Below, one piece after another: positions 23,475 to 34,329 of a stretch of 64,000 bases of DNA. The position numbers were made by a program, and so were the translations under genes. Source of the DNA: Gambelia wislizenii (taxonomy: Eukaryota > Chordata > Lepidosauria > Squamata > Crotaphytidae); contig JAUMIR010000003.1 in the NCBI GenBank assembly GCA_030847615.1, positions 28,828,501 through 28,892,500 on the forward strand, in the 5' to 3' direction. Below the pieces are notes generated by a model, which made no database searches, was not told the DNA's origin, and saw only the letters and a list, made by a program, of their open reading frames with translations. Positions within the stretch are counted from its first letter, which is position 1, and every line of letters starts with the position of its first letter.

Positions 23475-26387
23475 TCAAAGCATCCCCGACAGATGGCCAT
23501 CCAGCCTCTGTTTAAAGACCTCCAAGGAAGGAGACCCCACCACGCTCCGAGGGAGTGCGTTCCACTGCCGAACAGCTCTTACTGTCAAAAAGTTCCTCCT
23601 AATGTTGAGGTGGAATCTCTGTTCCTGGAGCTTGCACCCATTGCTCCGTGTTCCAGTCTCTGGAGCAGCAGAAAACAAGCCTGCTCCATCCTCAGCGTGA
23701 CATCCCTTCAAATACTTAAACAGGGCTATCATATCGCCTCTAAACCGTCTTTTTTCCAGGCTAAACATACCCAGCTCCCTAAGTCTCTCCTCATAAGGCA
23801 TTGTTTCCAGACCTTTCACCATTTTAGTTGCCCTTCTCTGGACACGCTCCAATTTGTCAATATCCTTTCTGAATTGTGGTGCCCAGAACTGGACACAGTA
23901 CTCTAAGTGAGGTCTGACCAAGGCAGAATAGAGTGGCACTATTACTTCCCTTGATCTAGACACTATACTTCTATTGATACAGCCCAAAATTGCATTGGTC
24001 TTTTTAGCTGCCGCATCACACTGTTGGCTCATGTTCAACTTGTGGTCTACTAGGACTCCTAGATCCCTTTCGCACGTAGTCTCATTCAGCCAGGTCTCTC
24101 CCATCCTATATTTATGCATTTCATTTTTCCGCCCTAAATGCAGTACTTTACATTTCTCCGTATTGAATTTCATTTTGTTAGCTTTGGCCCAGCTCTCCAG
24201 TCTATCCAGGTCATTCTGAATTTTGATCCTGTCCTCTAGGGTATTAGCTACTCCTCCCAATTTGGTGTCATCTGCAAATTTGATAAGTATGCCCCTAATT
24301 CCCTCATCTAAGTCATTGATAAAGATGTTGAATAGCACTGGGCCCAGGACAGAACCCTGTGGCACCCCACTGGTCACATCTTTCCAAGACGAAGAGGAGC
24401 CACTGCTGAGCACCCTTTGGGTTCGGCCGGTCAACCAATTACAAATCCATTGAACAGTTAACTTGTCTAGCCCACATTCTACAAGCTTGTTTGCAAGTAT
24501 GTCATGGGGAACCTTGTCAAAGGCCTTACTGAAATCAAGGTATGCAATGTCCACAGCATTCCCTTCATCTACCAAGCTGGTAACTTTATCAAAAAAAGAG
24601 ATCAGATTAGTCTGGCATGACTTGTTTCTCTGAAACCCATGCTGACTTTTTGTGATTATGGCATTGCCTTCTAAATGTTCACAGACTCTCTGTTTAATGA
24701 TCTGTTCTAGAATCTTCCCTGGTATTGATGTCAGACTAACTGGACGATAGTTGTTGGGATCCTCTTTTTTCCCCTTTTTGAAGATGGGAACAACGTTTGC
24801 CCTCCTCCAGTCTGCTGGGACTTCTCCTGTTCTCCAGGAGTTCTCAAATATTATTGCCAATGGCTCTGAGATTATATTTGCCAGCTCTTTTAATACTCTT
24901 GGATGTAGTTCATCTGGTCCTGGAGATTTAAATTCATTTAGATTAAGAAGGTATTCCTGTACTACCTCTTTACTTATTTTGAGCTGGATTTCCCCTATTG
25001 TGTCCTCTGTTCCATTCTCCTCAGGTTGGTCCTCCTTTTCCTTTTCTGAAAACACTGAGGCAAAGAAGGTGTTGAGTAATTCTGCCTTTTCTCTGTCCCC
25101 TGTTAGCATTTTGCCATCTTCTCCACGTAGCGGCCCTATCATTTCCTTCTTCCTCCTTTTGCTGCGGACATACCCCAAAAAACCCTTTTTATTGTTCTTA
25201 ACCTCCCTAGCAAGCCTGAGCTCATTCTGCGCTTTAGCTTTTCTGACTTTACTCCTACACGTGTTCGCTATCTGTTTGAATTCTTCTTTGGTGATTTCCC
25301 CCCCTTTCCATTTCCTATACATGTTCCGTTTAAAACTTAGCTCCATTGAAAGTTCTTTAGTCATCCATCCTGGTTTCTTGAGACACCTCCCATTTTTCTT
25401 CCTCAATGGTACTGTTTGAAATTGTGCCTTCAGTATCTCCCTTTTGAGAAAGTCCCATCCGTCTTGAGGTCCCTTCTCTTTTAGTATTCTTGACCATGGG
25501 ATCATCCCCAGTATTTCCCTGAGTTTATTGAAATCAGCTCTCCTAAAGTCAAGAATGCGTGTCTGACTATGCCTGGCTTCTCCTTTCCATTGTATAACAA
25601 ACTCCAGGAGACCATGATCACTCTCACCTAAGGATCCCACCACTTGCACCCCATTAACAAGGTCGTCTCTGTTGGTTAGGATCAGATCTAAAATAGCTGA
25701 CCCCCTTGTTGCCTCTTCCACCTTTTGGACCATGAAATTGTCTTCCAGGCATGTAAGGAATTTGCTAGACCTTGTAGTTTTGGCTGAGTTAGATTGCCAG
25801 CAAATATCAGGATAGTTGAAGTCACCCATCAGTACTACATCTCTCCTTTCTGCATGTATGTTCATCTGTTCTAGAAAGGCAACATCCAATTCCTCCGTCT
25901 GATTTGGGGGTCTGTAGTAGAGTCCCACAATAACATCCCTGTTGTTTCCCTCCCCTTTAATTTTTATCCAGATGCTCTCCACCTGGCTTCCAGTATTGAT
26001 GTCATGGATCACTTCACTGGTGTAAATATCCCTGACATATAATGCTATTCCTCCTCCTTTCCTGTTTGGCCTGTTTCTCCTATAAAGGTTATACCCCTCT
26101 ATTCCTACATTCCAATCATGAGACTCGTCCCACCAGGTTTCAGTAACGCCTATTATATCATATTTGTTTTATAGTGCAAGGAGTTCTAGTTCATCTTGCT
26201 TATTTCCCATGCTCTGTGCATTAGTGTAGAGACATCTGAGACCATGTGTTCCCTTTACTTGCTCCCTGTGCAAGTTTTTTTGCCTCCCACTGTTGGGTCC
26301 TTGCGATGTTCGCCTTGTTCCCTCTATGACAGTTTGACTATTTTCTCTAGCCCTTTTGCCTTCCAGAATACTGTCTCCCTCCCCCAT
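23475..26387 (-). pseudogene. CR1 ORF2: endonuclease-reverse transcriptase, one nonsense codon
   Basis: Starts at ATG 26387-26385, five bases after the ORF1 stop. The APE-type endonuclease begins LRCLYTNAQSMGNK and includes ITETWW-like, [18 protein letters not shown] and SDHGLLEF motifs. The reverse transcriptase follows with PGPDELHPRVLKELA, YRPVSLTSIPGKILEQ, YLDFSKAFDKVPHDIL (first catalytic Asp), GVPQGSVLGPVLFNIF and FADDTK (catalytic DD, codons at 24278-24267). It ends KQRLDGHLSGML. The only break I see is TAA at 26171-26169, where the other copy (about 44430) has CAA in the same context. Downstream of it 845 codons from a later ATG (26012) are open. The expected total is about 970 codons. 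Confidence 0.93.
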
Positions 26388-26392
26388 TTGAC

Positions 26393-27370
26393 TCAGTTTA
26401 AAGCCCTCCTGATCAAATTCTTGAGACTGTTGGCAAAAATGTTTCTTCCAACTGTTGTAAGATGCACCCCATCTCTTGCCAGAAGTCCCCCCGCATGGAA
26501 GCGCAGTCCATGATCCAAGAATCCAATTTGTTCCCGGCGACACCATCTATGGAGCCAGTTGTTTACGTCGGCTATTTTCCTCTCCCTTCTTGGACCATGC
26601 CCTTCAACTGGCAGAAGAGACGAGATGACCACCTGTGCGTTCATTTCTTTCAGCTTCCTCCCCAGGGCCTCATAATCTCTTCTGATCTTGGGAAAGCTGT
26701 GCCTTGCAGTATCATTGGTTCCCACATGGACCAAAAGGAAGGGGTAATGATCTGTAGGCTTGACGAGTCTTGTCAGCCTCTCGGTCACATCACAGATCTT
26801 TGCCCCAGGGAGACAACACACCTCCCGAGTCATCTTGTCAGGCCCACATACCACTGCTTCTGTACCCCTCAGCAAGGAGTCCCCCACCACCACCACATGC
26901 CTCCGCTGAGGCTTCGCAGCTGCTGTTCCTTGCGGTGGTCCTCTCAAGGTCCCCTGCTCTACCCCTGAAGTCTGTCCATGCTGTTCTTCCTCGTTGTCCT
27001 TGATAAGGGAAAGGGCTTCGAATCGATTCTGTAGCTGCAAGCTGCTGGAAGAATCCCTGGATTTTCTTGTTCTGTGTGTGACATTCCTCCAGCTGTCTAC
27101 TTCCTGTGTCCGTGAAGTGACCCTCTCCTCCGCAGACACTTCCTCTGTGCGGTCCCCATCCAAGACTGTTCGTTCTGTTCTGTCCAGGAAAACCTCTTGC
27201 TCACGAATCTGTTGAAGTGTAGCTACCCGTGTCTCCAGCTGCTGTACTTTCTCCTCCAAGAGGGCTACCAGCTTGCATTTGGTGCATGTGAAGTTCTCCA
27301 CGTCTGTAGACAAGAATACAAACATCACACATGTGTTGCAAGTGACTGCTGCAGTCCCCTCAGTGTCCAT
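26393..27370 (-). CDS. CR1 ORF1 protein with SGNH esterase domain (open, 325 aa)
   Basis: Residues about 10-40 hold two CxxC pairs (CNTC and CTKC), a zinc-knuckle-like unit. A coiled-coil-like stretch follows (VALLEEKVQQLETRVATLQQ), then a charged linker to about residue 130. The C-terminal half is an SGNH-hydrolase/esterase fold: VVVVGDSLLRG gives the nucleophile Ser block, VHVGTND the Gly-Asn block, and DGVHLT the Asp-x-x-His block. This is the known architecture of CR1 ORF1 proteins, which bind RNA and coat the retrotransposon transcript. No stop or frameshift is visible, so ORF1 may still be translatable. Confidence 0.92.
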   Translation of the reverse strand: MDTEGTAAVTCNTCVMFVFLSTDVENFTCTKCKLVALLEEKVQQLETRVATLQQIREQEVFLDRTERTVLDGDRTEEVSAEERVTSRTQEVDSWRNVTHRTRKSRDSSSSLQLQNRFEALSLIKDNEEEQHGQTSGVEQGTLRGPPQGTAAAKPQRRHVVVVGDSLLRGTEAVVCGPDKMTREVCCLPGAKICDVTERLTRLVKPTDHYPFLLVHVGTNDTARHSFPKIRRDYEALGRKLKEMNAQVVISSLLPVEGHGPRRERKIADVNNWLHRWCRREQIGFLDHGLRFHAGGLLARDGVHLTTVGRNIFANSLKNLIRRALN

Positions 27371-27597
27371 GATGAGAGCTTTTAGGTAATCTAAGAACTC
27401 TTAGTTAACGCTGAGAATGCTAAGCTGTACTTTTAGGTCTTCTGTATTTTTGTTTGGTTACTGAAATTCGCGCACCGTTAGGCGCTTGCCTCTGGCTCTT
27501 GAGGGTAAAAGGGCAAGGTCAGAAGTTCAAGCCCCTCAGCAACAAGCAGCCTCTCCCAACAGTTTTTTAAAAAAATTCAATCTCCCCAGTCAGAATG

Positions 27598-27692
27598 GCT
27601 GTTCAGAAGTTGCTTCCTTCTTCTCCCTGGCAGGAAACTGGCAGGAAACTTGCTGTCCAGAAGCTGCTCTCCTTCTCTCTGGCAGGAAACTG
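27598..27692 (-). repeat. Tandem repeat in the CR1 5' UTR
   Basis: Two imperfect units of about 41-43 bp (27598-27640 and 27652-27692) share 'gctgt(t/c)cagaag(t/c)tgct' and 'ctggcaggaaactg'. They are separated by an 11-bp partial repeat of the unit's end. It lies upstream of ORF1 in the expected promoter-containing 5' UTR. Confidence 0.75.
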
Positions 27693-27799
27693 TGTCCCAC
27701 TAAGGTGAGTTAAATGTAGTTTAGCTCTTGGGCTGAAAAAAGTGCCCAACTACTGAGCCAGGCCACTATTTTCTATCTGAACAGTAGAGGATATCCATT

Positions 27800-28170
27800 G
27801 TCACAAGTTAAGCTTACTCTTAGTCTTGTTAGTTGTAGGTTTTGTTTTGTTTTTTTTTTAAATTGACATACAAATTCAAGGACAGGGCATCAGGTAACAG
27901 CTTTAAAGATTTTTGAAGGGCAGAGATTATTGGGATTCTGAAACTCCTGGGGGGAATTCTTCACAGTGGGAATTCCACTAGACTAGATGTTTGCGTGGAC
28001 ATCGAGAAGACAAGAAGCCCTGTTTTCCTGGTTCTAAATGATTTAATGCTTTGCTTTAATTTAAACTTTTATTGGGAATATTCTGCTTTCCACCAGCACT
28101 TTGTGACTGCTCCCATGAAGTACTTGAATCCCAAGAAAATTCCTCCTTTTGCTTCCTACTGTTACCCTAA
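27800..28170. other. No gene seen
   Basis: Unassigned sequence between the CR1 5' end and the third LTR-like copy. Confidence 0.35.
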
Positions 28171-28179
28171 TCACTATGG

Positions 28180-28290
28180 GGTTGTGGGAACCCTCAAAAT
28201 ATCAACATTAATTTGGGGAATTAATGTACTCACCTTGGCAATACAAGAGGGGGGTAATGGCATGATCTTGTGACCAGCTATACCAGTATT
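28180..28290 (-). mobile_element. LTR-like repeat, family 1, copy 3 (part 1)
   Basis: Carries 'ttaatttggggaattaatg' and 'gctataccagtatt', matching the same end of copies 1 and 2. It is interrupted by a LINE-A insertion exactly after TATACCAGTATT, which is duplicated at 29476-29487. Confidence 0.55.
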
Positions 28291-29475
28291 TCTCTCTCTC
28301 TCTCTGGCTTTTCTTCACAAACGAAGATTCAGGAAGGACTCATCCCGTACCTTTTGCAAGCGTGCTGATGACTAAAAAGGCCAATCCGAAATAAACAAGT
28401 CCAATTACAGAAAGCACAGCAGAAGGTCTCCTTTGGTGATGTTTCCATGTTGCAATTCTTTCTGCGTTGTTGTTTCTCTTCAAGACTTGTTCGGCGTGAG
28501 TTCTCAAATAAGGCTGCAGCATTGTGGATAGTGCGTCTCCATGCCTCCCGATATGAGGCCATGGCAGACCAATGTTGGTGATCAATTTGGCCAAGCCTGA
28601 GATGTTGTTTCAGGGAGTCCTTGTATCATTCTTTTTGGAGCGCCCCTCTTACACTGACCCGTGGTTAGTTCACCGTAGAGTACTATTTTTGGGAGGCAAT
28701 GGTTCTCCATCCTAGAAACGTGCCCTGCCCAGTGCAGCTGTGTTCTCAATATCATGGCCTCAATGCTGGTGATCCCTGCTTACTCAAGGACAGCAACATT
28801 CATCACATAGTCCGTCCAGTGTATATTTAGGATTGTGCATAGACAGCGCTGATGAAAGCGTTCAAGGAGTCGTAGGTGGTGGCGATAGGTGACCCATGTT
28901 TCAGATCCATAAAGGTCAAGGTTGTGTTCTTGTGCCAACTTTATTTAGAATCTTCTTCAGCATGATGCTCCAAAGGGCTATGGCAGAGCTTGAAGAAGAC
29001 GACTGCATCTATATATGTTACCGTACTGATGGTAGCTTGTTTAACTTAAGCTGTCTGAGGGCTCACACTAAGACTCTAAACTATCTAGTCCATGAGCTGC
29101 TCTTCGCTGACGATGCTGCCCTTGTTGCCCACACAGAAGCAGCTCTGCAATGCCTAACATCCTACTTCACAACAGCTGCAGAGCTGTTTGGGCTGGAAGC
29201 CAACCTGAAAAAAACAGAAGTTCTTTACCAGCCTGCACCACAGGACGAACACTATCATCCCCACATTGCCGTCGGCAAATCTGTGCTCAAGTCCGTTCAG
29301 CAGTTCACCTACCTGGGAAGCATCATCTCCTCAGATGCCAAGATTGACAGAGAGATCAATCACAGATTAGCAAAGGCATATAGCGCATTTGGACGACTTC
29401 ACAAAAGAATCTGGAGTAATAAACACCTGAGGCGAAGCACAAAAATCAGTGTATATAGAGCCATAGTACTGTGTA
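28291..29475 (-). mobile_element. LINE-A with 5' inversion (twin priming)
   Basis: Perfect 12-bp TSD TATACCAGTATT at 28279-28290 and 29476-29487. The 3' half (28291-28915) lies on the minus strand, from 'cctttatggatctgaaac' to the AG tail. The 5' half (28917-29475) lies on the plus strand and encodes reverse transcriptase: LVPTLFRIFFSMMLQ, LLFADDAALVAHTEAALQ (catalytic DD about 29107-29120) and QQFTYLGSIISSDAK. The plus segment stops within about 10 bases of where the minus segment starts in LINE-A coordinates. One element therefore inserted with its 5' part flipped. It is the only copy here showing the LINE-A catalytic block. Confidence 0.93.
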
Positions 29476-29487
29476 TATACCAGTATT

Positions 29488-30217
29488 AAGGAGGAGACAT
29501 AAGGTAGATAGAATAACAATAATCTTTACTTGGAAAAACAATAATAACCACATTCAGGCACACATTCAGGCATCTAGCATTTATGCAAGACTAGTGAAAT
29601 AAAATGGCAGAGTTTGAAATAAGGGGATAGAGAAGGGAATTTCCAGCTGGTGATAAAACACCTTTTTCTGAAGAGATGAGGTTGTGGATGAAGCCAGCAG
29701 GGTGGGGGTACCAATCTGGAACATCTAGAAAGACAGACAACATGTCCACAGGGAGGTGATATGTGCACATCTGAGTGGAGTTTTCAAAGGTTTTTTATAG
29801 TAAATATTTGCCTTCTGGAGGTGGAATTTTGAGTAGAAGACCATACCTTGAGCTGTTGCTCAGAAGGTGACAAAGACATTCTGGATACATTAATAGTGTT
29901 TTGATGGGTTAATATTTTGCAAATCAAAGAGAGGAAGCAATGTCCCTTATGTTGCTGAGGAAAAGGAACTGAGGGTAGTTTACAGGTTTCAAGTTGTTCT
30001 AGCCTTAGAAGATAGGATTAGCCTAGGGTTTTGGCAAGCTGTTGCCTTCAGTTGATTTGCAAATTAGCAATTTTTTTGGAATTTGGGCTTGGCCCCTTCT
30101 GGAGTGCATACCTGACTAAGTAATGTTTGTTTTTGTATTTTTCCTAGTTCTTCAGTTTATGTTAATGGCTGCACTGCATGGAAGACTGTGTGTTTGACCA
30201 AATTATTAAATTTTGCC
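29488..30217 (-). mobile_element. LTR-like repeat, family 1, copy 3 (part 2)
   Basis: Continues the copy after the LINE-A insertion: 'aataatctttacttgg', 'caggcacacattcagg', and a weak TATA-like region near 29793-29812. It ends near 'gaccaaattattaaa', which matches the end of copy 1. Confidence 0.5.
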
Positions 30218-30284
30218 AGTTACTAAGATGGGGACCCCCAGAAGTTATTAAGATGGGGACCCCCAGAAGATGGGGACCCCCAGA
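30218..30284. repeat. Short tandem repeat, 25-bp unit
   Basis: Two 25-bp units (30218-30242, 30243-30267; agtta(c/t)taagatggggaccc...) and a truncated third (30268-30284), nearly identical. Confidence 0.9.
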
Positions 30285-30509
30285 GAGGGTGTGTCAGGGA
30301 TAGTAACACTACTAAGCTGAGGCACTCTAAATAGCATTTCAGCCTGCCAAAGTGAAAAGCTACATAACAGAAGGCAGCCATGTGAACTTTTAGGAGAACA
30401 CCATCCATGGGTTAACTTTACACATGGACCTCACTGTATATGTGTATGAAACCACAAAATAGCTCCAAGTGGAGCAAGACTGTTCACTACCAATCTTTCA
30501 GGTACCTGT

Positions 30510-31310
30510 GAGTCTGGCCTCCAGTCTGAAACTTGTTACATAAAGACATTCATGTGGTCCTGATGCTACTATACCCTACCACCCCCTACTTCATAACTGC
30601 ACATAGTGGACACTTTTTGAGGTCATGCTGGCTGGACACTGTTTGGGTTTAAGTTGACTGGAGAACAGTCAAGGTTATGATAACCTGAGATGTGTCCAGA
30701 ATAATAATGATGATAAAGCCCAGATAGGACTATGCAAAAACCCAGCCATTAACGGGTCTGTGCTAGTCCTGTCAAACATCAATCACTTCCCAACCCATTC
30801 CCTACAGAAATCTCTCCTGTACCCCCTACTTGACCAAGCATTAAGAGACTGTTGGAGATCCATCAATGTTTTGTTACTCAGAGGTAAGTCAATCAGCTCG
30901 TTCCAGATCCTTTTGTCTATCCTGTGAGAAAGCCATCTATGCTTTGTCATAACCAGATCACCCCTTCAGTGTATGAAATAGGGTATAAATAACCTAGCCC
31001 AGACCCCAATCATGTGTGCCACAGACTGGACCCATGGTTTTGCATGTCATCTCATCACTTTGTTTCTCAATGGACCTGATCCCCCTGTGCCACCCTTAGA
31101 CACCATCTGAGTCCCCTCGCTACTCAGACCACTTTCTCTTAGACTGGTAACTATCACCCTTTCACCCTGGACTTCTTTCCATCCAGTCTTTCAGCCTTTC
31201 CATTCAATAGCCTTGTACGGTTTATAAGAGTGTATGTTCTTCTATGAGAGTTTATCCCTTGTGTTAATTCTTATAAAATACTTTGTTTAATTTCAACTGG
31301 AGTGCTCTCT
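30510..31310 (+). mobile_element. LTR-like repeat, family 2, copy A
   Basis: From about 30590 to 30965 it parallels 39950-40640: 'tggacactttt', 'gaggtcatgctggctgg', 'gatgtgtcca', 'aatctctcctgtacccc', and 'gtctatcctgtgagaaagcc'. A TATA-like TATAAAT lies at 30984-30990 and an ATAAAAT-type signal near 31275, spaced as in an LTR promoter and poly(A) region. The LTR identity and both ends are inferred. Confidence 0.45.
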
Positions 31311-32410
31311 ATAGTTAGTACTGTAGTACTTTCCACACAGGTGGAAAGGTCCCCAAGTTGCTCTCCTTTCACAGGCTTCCTTTTGAACTATAATCCCCCC
31401 AAACTTCAGGGAGATGCTCTTGGGGTAAAACTGACCCTTTAGTGCCAGACTTTCACCTTGCCACATCTGGCTAGAATACCCACAAGGGCTCAAACTTGGA
31501 ATAGGAGAAATATGGAAGCCGACTCTTTAATCATGCAAACCATGTACACTGTCTCTTAGCTATGGTCTCTACCACAGTATTTCTCTTTACCACAATGTAA
31601 TAATATGGAGCGAGTTAAAGAGCCTTAGTAGGAAAACAGGGGTTCTGAAGATATATTTATATGTAAGTATTTTTCGTCTATGAAATTTTGGAAGGTATAG
31701 TCAGAGAATGTCTGGCCATACTGTTAGGCAAAACAAAGTGACTGTCACAATGGGCAGATGCTGGAGTGGGGAGGGGGTGATGGTACATCCTGACCATTGC
31801 TCCAGGAATTCCTGAGTGTTCTCTGTTGAAAGACAGAACTATGCGTTTACAGCATGTTTCCCCCCCTTTAAACTATCCTTTTACCTTGGGGGCAGTTGAC
31901 TATTCAATTGTTAGAGTGGAAGTAAGATTCCATGGCCAATGCAGACAGCTTTTGTTCATAGAACAGAAAGGGGTGTGAACGTTTACTTTGCCTCAAGCAC
32001 AAAAATAGCTTGGTGTGTTCCCGAATCTCAGAAGAGAGCATTGTTGGCTTGCCAGGGCTCCATGTCACTGCATCTTTAACTATGTCCTTTGCATAAACAC
32101 ATATGAACAATTGATTTAATAACTTTAAATATTGTCACTACAGGCACTCTATGTTCCCAGTCCCTATCAAGAAGCAGGATCTGCAAAAATAAATATTAGA
32201 CCTCATATTATTTTCATTAATTTAATGTGCTTCTGAGTAGCCTTTAAAAAAAAAAGAAAGAAGAAAGAAAGGCATAAGCAGGGAAGACAGGGCATTAATT
32301 TAACTACATAACGTTTGGGTCCAAGCTCCAGCTTTACTATACCCATCATAATGACTTATTGAACCAGGATGGCATGGAGAATCCGGGGGGGGGGCGGGGT
32401 GAGGGAACAG
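31311..32410. other. No gene or clear repeat seen
   Basis: AT-rich sequence, with a purine-rich run near 32250-32272 and a G-run at 32383-32397. Confidence 0.35.
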
Positions 32411-32412
32411 AT

Positions 32413-32590
32413 TGGACTGTAGCCACAACATTGTGAGTTTGATCTGATAGGGCTCTAGGTTGACTCATCCTTCCATCCTTCCATAGGTTGGTAAAATGAG
32501 TACTCAGCTTGTTGGGGGCAATTAGCGAACACCTTGTAAATCTTGTAGGGAGTGCTTTGCACTGATAAGTGGTATCGGCTATTGCTATTG
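32413..32590 (+). mobile_element. tRNA-headed SINE, 5'-truncated, old
   Basis: Matches the SINE family from 'gtagccacaacattgtgag' through 'ggtaaaatgagtactcagc' to the region before the tail. It is more diverged than its neighbour at 32762. Confidence 0.75.
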
Positions 32591-32761
32591 TAAAATCCAA
32601 GAGAGGAAGAAATGTGGGGAGAGATAAGGAAAATATTTGACTTAATTACTCAAGTGCCTAAAAATGTGTTCGCAACAAAAACACACTAAAGGAGTACAAA
32701 CGGTTTAACTGTAGCTCACTTGAAATAACAATATATAATACTGTACATCATTACCCTGGTG

Positions 32762-33036
32762 TACCCTGGTGGCGCAGTGGTTAAATAACAGTGCTGCAAG
32801 TCACCACGTCACAAGTTCGATTCCAGCGGGCTCCAAGGTTCACTCAGCCTTCCATCCTTTTGTAGGTTGGTAAAATGAGTACCCAGCTTGTGGGGGCAAT
32901 TAGCTAACACACATTGGAAACTGCTTAACGCAGTGTAGATGTGTAAATAGCTATTGCTTAAAACAATTTGTAAGCCACTGTGATAGCCTTGATGCTGAAG
33001 AGCGGGGTATAAATAAATAATTAAATAAATAAATAC
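32762..33036 (+). mobile_element. tRNA-headed SINE, full length
   Basis: Best pol III promoter in the family here: A box TGGCGCAGTGG at 32770-32780 and B box GTTCGATTCC at 32815-32824. A LINE-like 3' end 'gcggggtataaataaataa' and an AT-rich tail follow. Confidence 0.92.
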
Positions 33037-33039
33037 ATT

Positions 33040-34130
33040 ATAATACATTATAATGCACAATAGAACCAGTTTAAAATCAGGAGGAGAGGAGAACTGAAGA
33101 GAACCACAGCACACTTCCTTCCCTCAAAGACATACAGGTCAATGGGGTGAGAAAACAGTAGCTTTGCAGGTCCAAAGGGCCTGACGTTTCAAGGACCGTG
33201 ACTACTTGAGGGCTAAGCAAACAAATCGGTCCACTTCTATTCTATCCCATGCCAGGATTCATTTTTCTTGTCTTTAAATTCTTATTCAATTGTTCCTCAG
33301 TTCCAGTTTTCCCACTGCTTCTCAAGTATTCTGCTGTGTTCTGGTGTATTCTGCTGGCTAGTAAAAGAGCCATGTCATGTATTTCCTCCACTCCTAACCC
33401 TTCTTCTTACTCATTCTGGTTTTACTGAACTTGCCAGATGAGGAGCCTTCCAGCCTAATGAATCCCCATGTTTCAAAATCAATCAAGTTGTTAAAGCACA
33501 GGAGAAGATTTGATATTAACTGTGAAATCTATTGAATCAGGTGATGGTGGTAGAAAAATGTAAGCAATTAATAACTTAATCAGCCAACTATATATTTACT
33601 TCCAAACTTTGTACTAGCCTTCATGTCTAGATCATCTAAAGCCTTGTACCCATGGGTTCCCCTTTCAAGTCTTCCACAATAATTCCATAGTTTCCTTGAG
33701 ACAGGGAATAACTGGGAGACCTAATTAAGATGGGTGAAACTTTTGATTTGGTTCATTGTTGGTAATAATTAACTAAAATTCACACTTCTCTTCATATTTG
33801 TGATGGAAAGAACTAGAGATTAAAAAAAACCCATCAGATATATGATGAAATATTTATCCATGTATGTCTGGGATATGGAGTATTTAACTCTTACATGACT
33901 GGGTTTGAATCCAAGTTCATATATTTATGCTGAAATTAGGGTGGTCAGCCCCCCCCCCGAGGATCTTCATCTTTAATGTGGCAGGTAGATACAATATGGT
34001 CCTTTACATTCTGGAAATAGCTTTATCTACTGAACCCGGAGAGTGCAGCTGGAGGGAAGTTCAACCATTTGGGAACAATTGGCTAAAATTCAAAGATTTG
34101 TTCATATTCAGGACAGTGGGCCCTTAAAAG
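33040..34130. other. No gene seen
   Basis: AT-rich sequence without a recognised element. Confidence 0.35.
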
Positions 34131-34134
34131 AAAA

Positions 34135-34325
34135 TCAGCATGGTGTAGTGGTTGAGTATTGAACTCAGTGTGTTGGAAGACCAGGGTTTGAATTTCTGCT
34201 CAGCCATGGAAACCTCAGCAGTAGATTAAGATAATGGCAAACTTCCTCTTTAAAAAATGAAGAATACCTTATGACAGGGTCACCAGAAGTCAGAATTGAC
34301 TTGGTAGCACGTAAAAACAACAATA
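34135..34325 (+). mobile_element. Sauria-like SINE with internal deletion
   Basis: The head 'agcatggtgtagtggttgag', B-box-like GGTTTGAATTTC and BovB-like end 'ggtcaccagaagtcag...aaaacaacaa' are present. The central block found at 18053-18284 is shortened. Confidence 0.82.
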
Positions 34326-34329
34326 GGAG

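Larger units (their letters stand above)
23386..27760 (-). mobile_element. CR1 LINE, nearly full length
   Basis: The most complete retrotransposon in the window. From 5' to 3' on the minus strand it has a 5' UTR of at least 300 bp with a tandem repeat (27598-27692), ORF1 (27370-26393), ORF2 (26387-23475, one visible stop), a short 3' UTR and three ATTCTATG-type repeats at 23386-23410. ORF1 and ORF2 are separated by five bases and lie in different frames, as in bicistronic CR1 elements. The 5' boundary was not fixed; no TSD is apparent, which is normal for CR1. Confidence 0.93.

Noticed and set aside
24751..25419. 222-codon plus-strand frame
   Set aside because: It is antisense to the CR1 ORF2 coding region and mirrors its codon pattern.
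26462..26968. 168-codon plus-strand frame
   Set aside because: Antisense to CR1 ORF1, which has clear domain homology on the other strand.
32762..33036. tRNA gene
   Set aside because: A and B boxes are present, but the cloverleaf is not maintained and a LINE-like tail follows; it is one of seven dispersed SINE copies.
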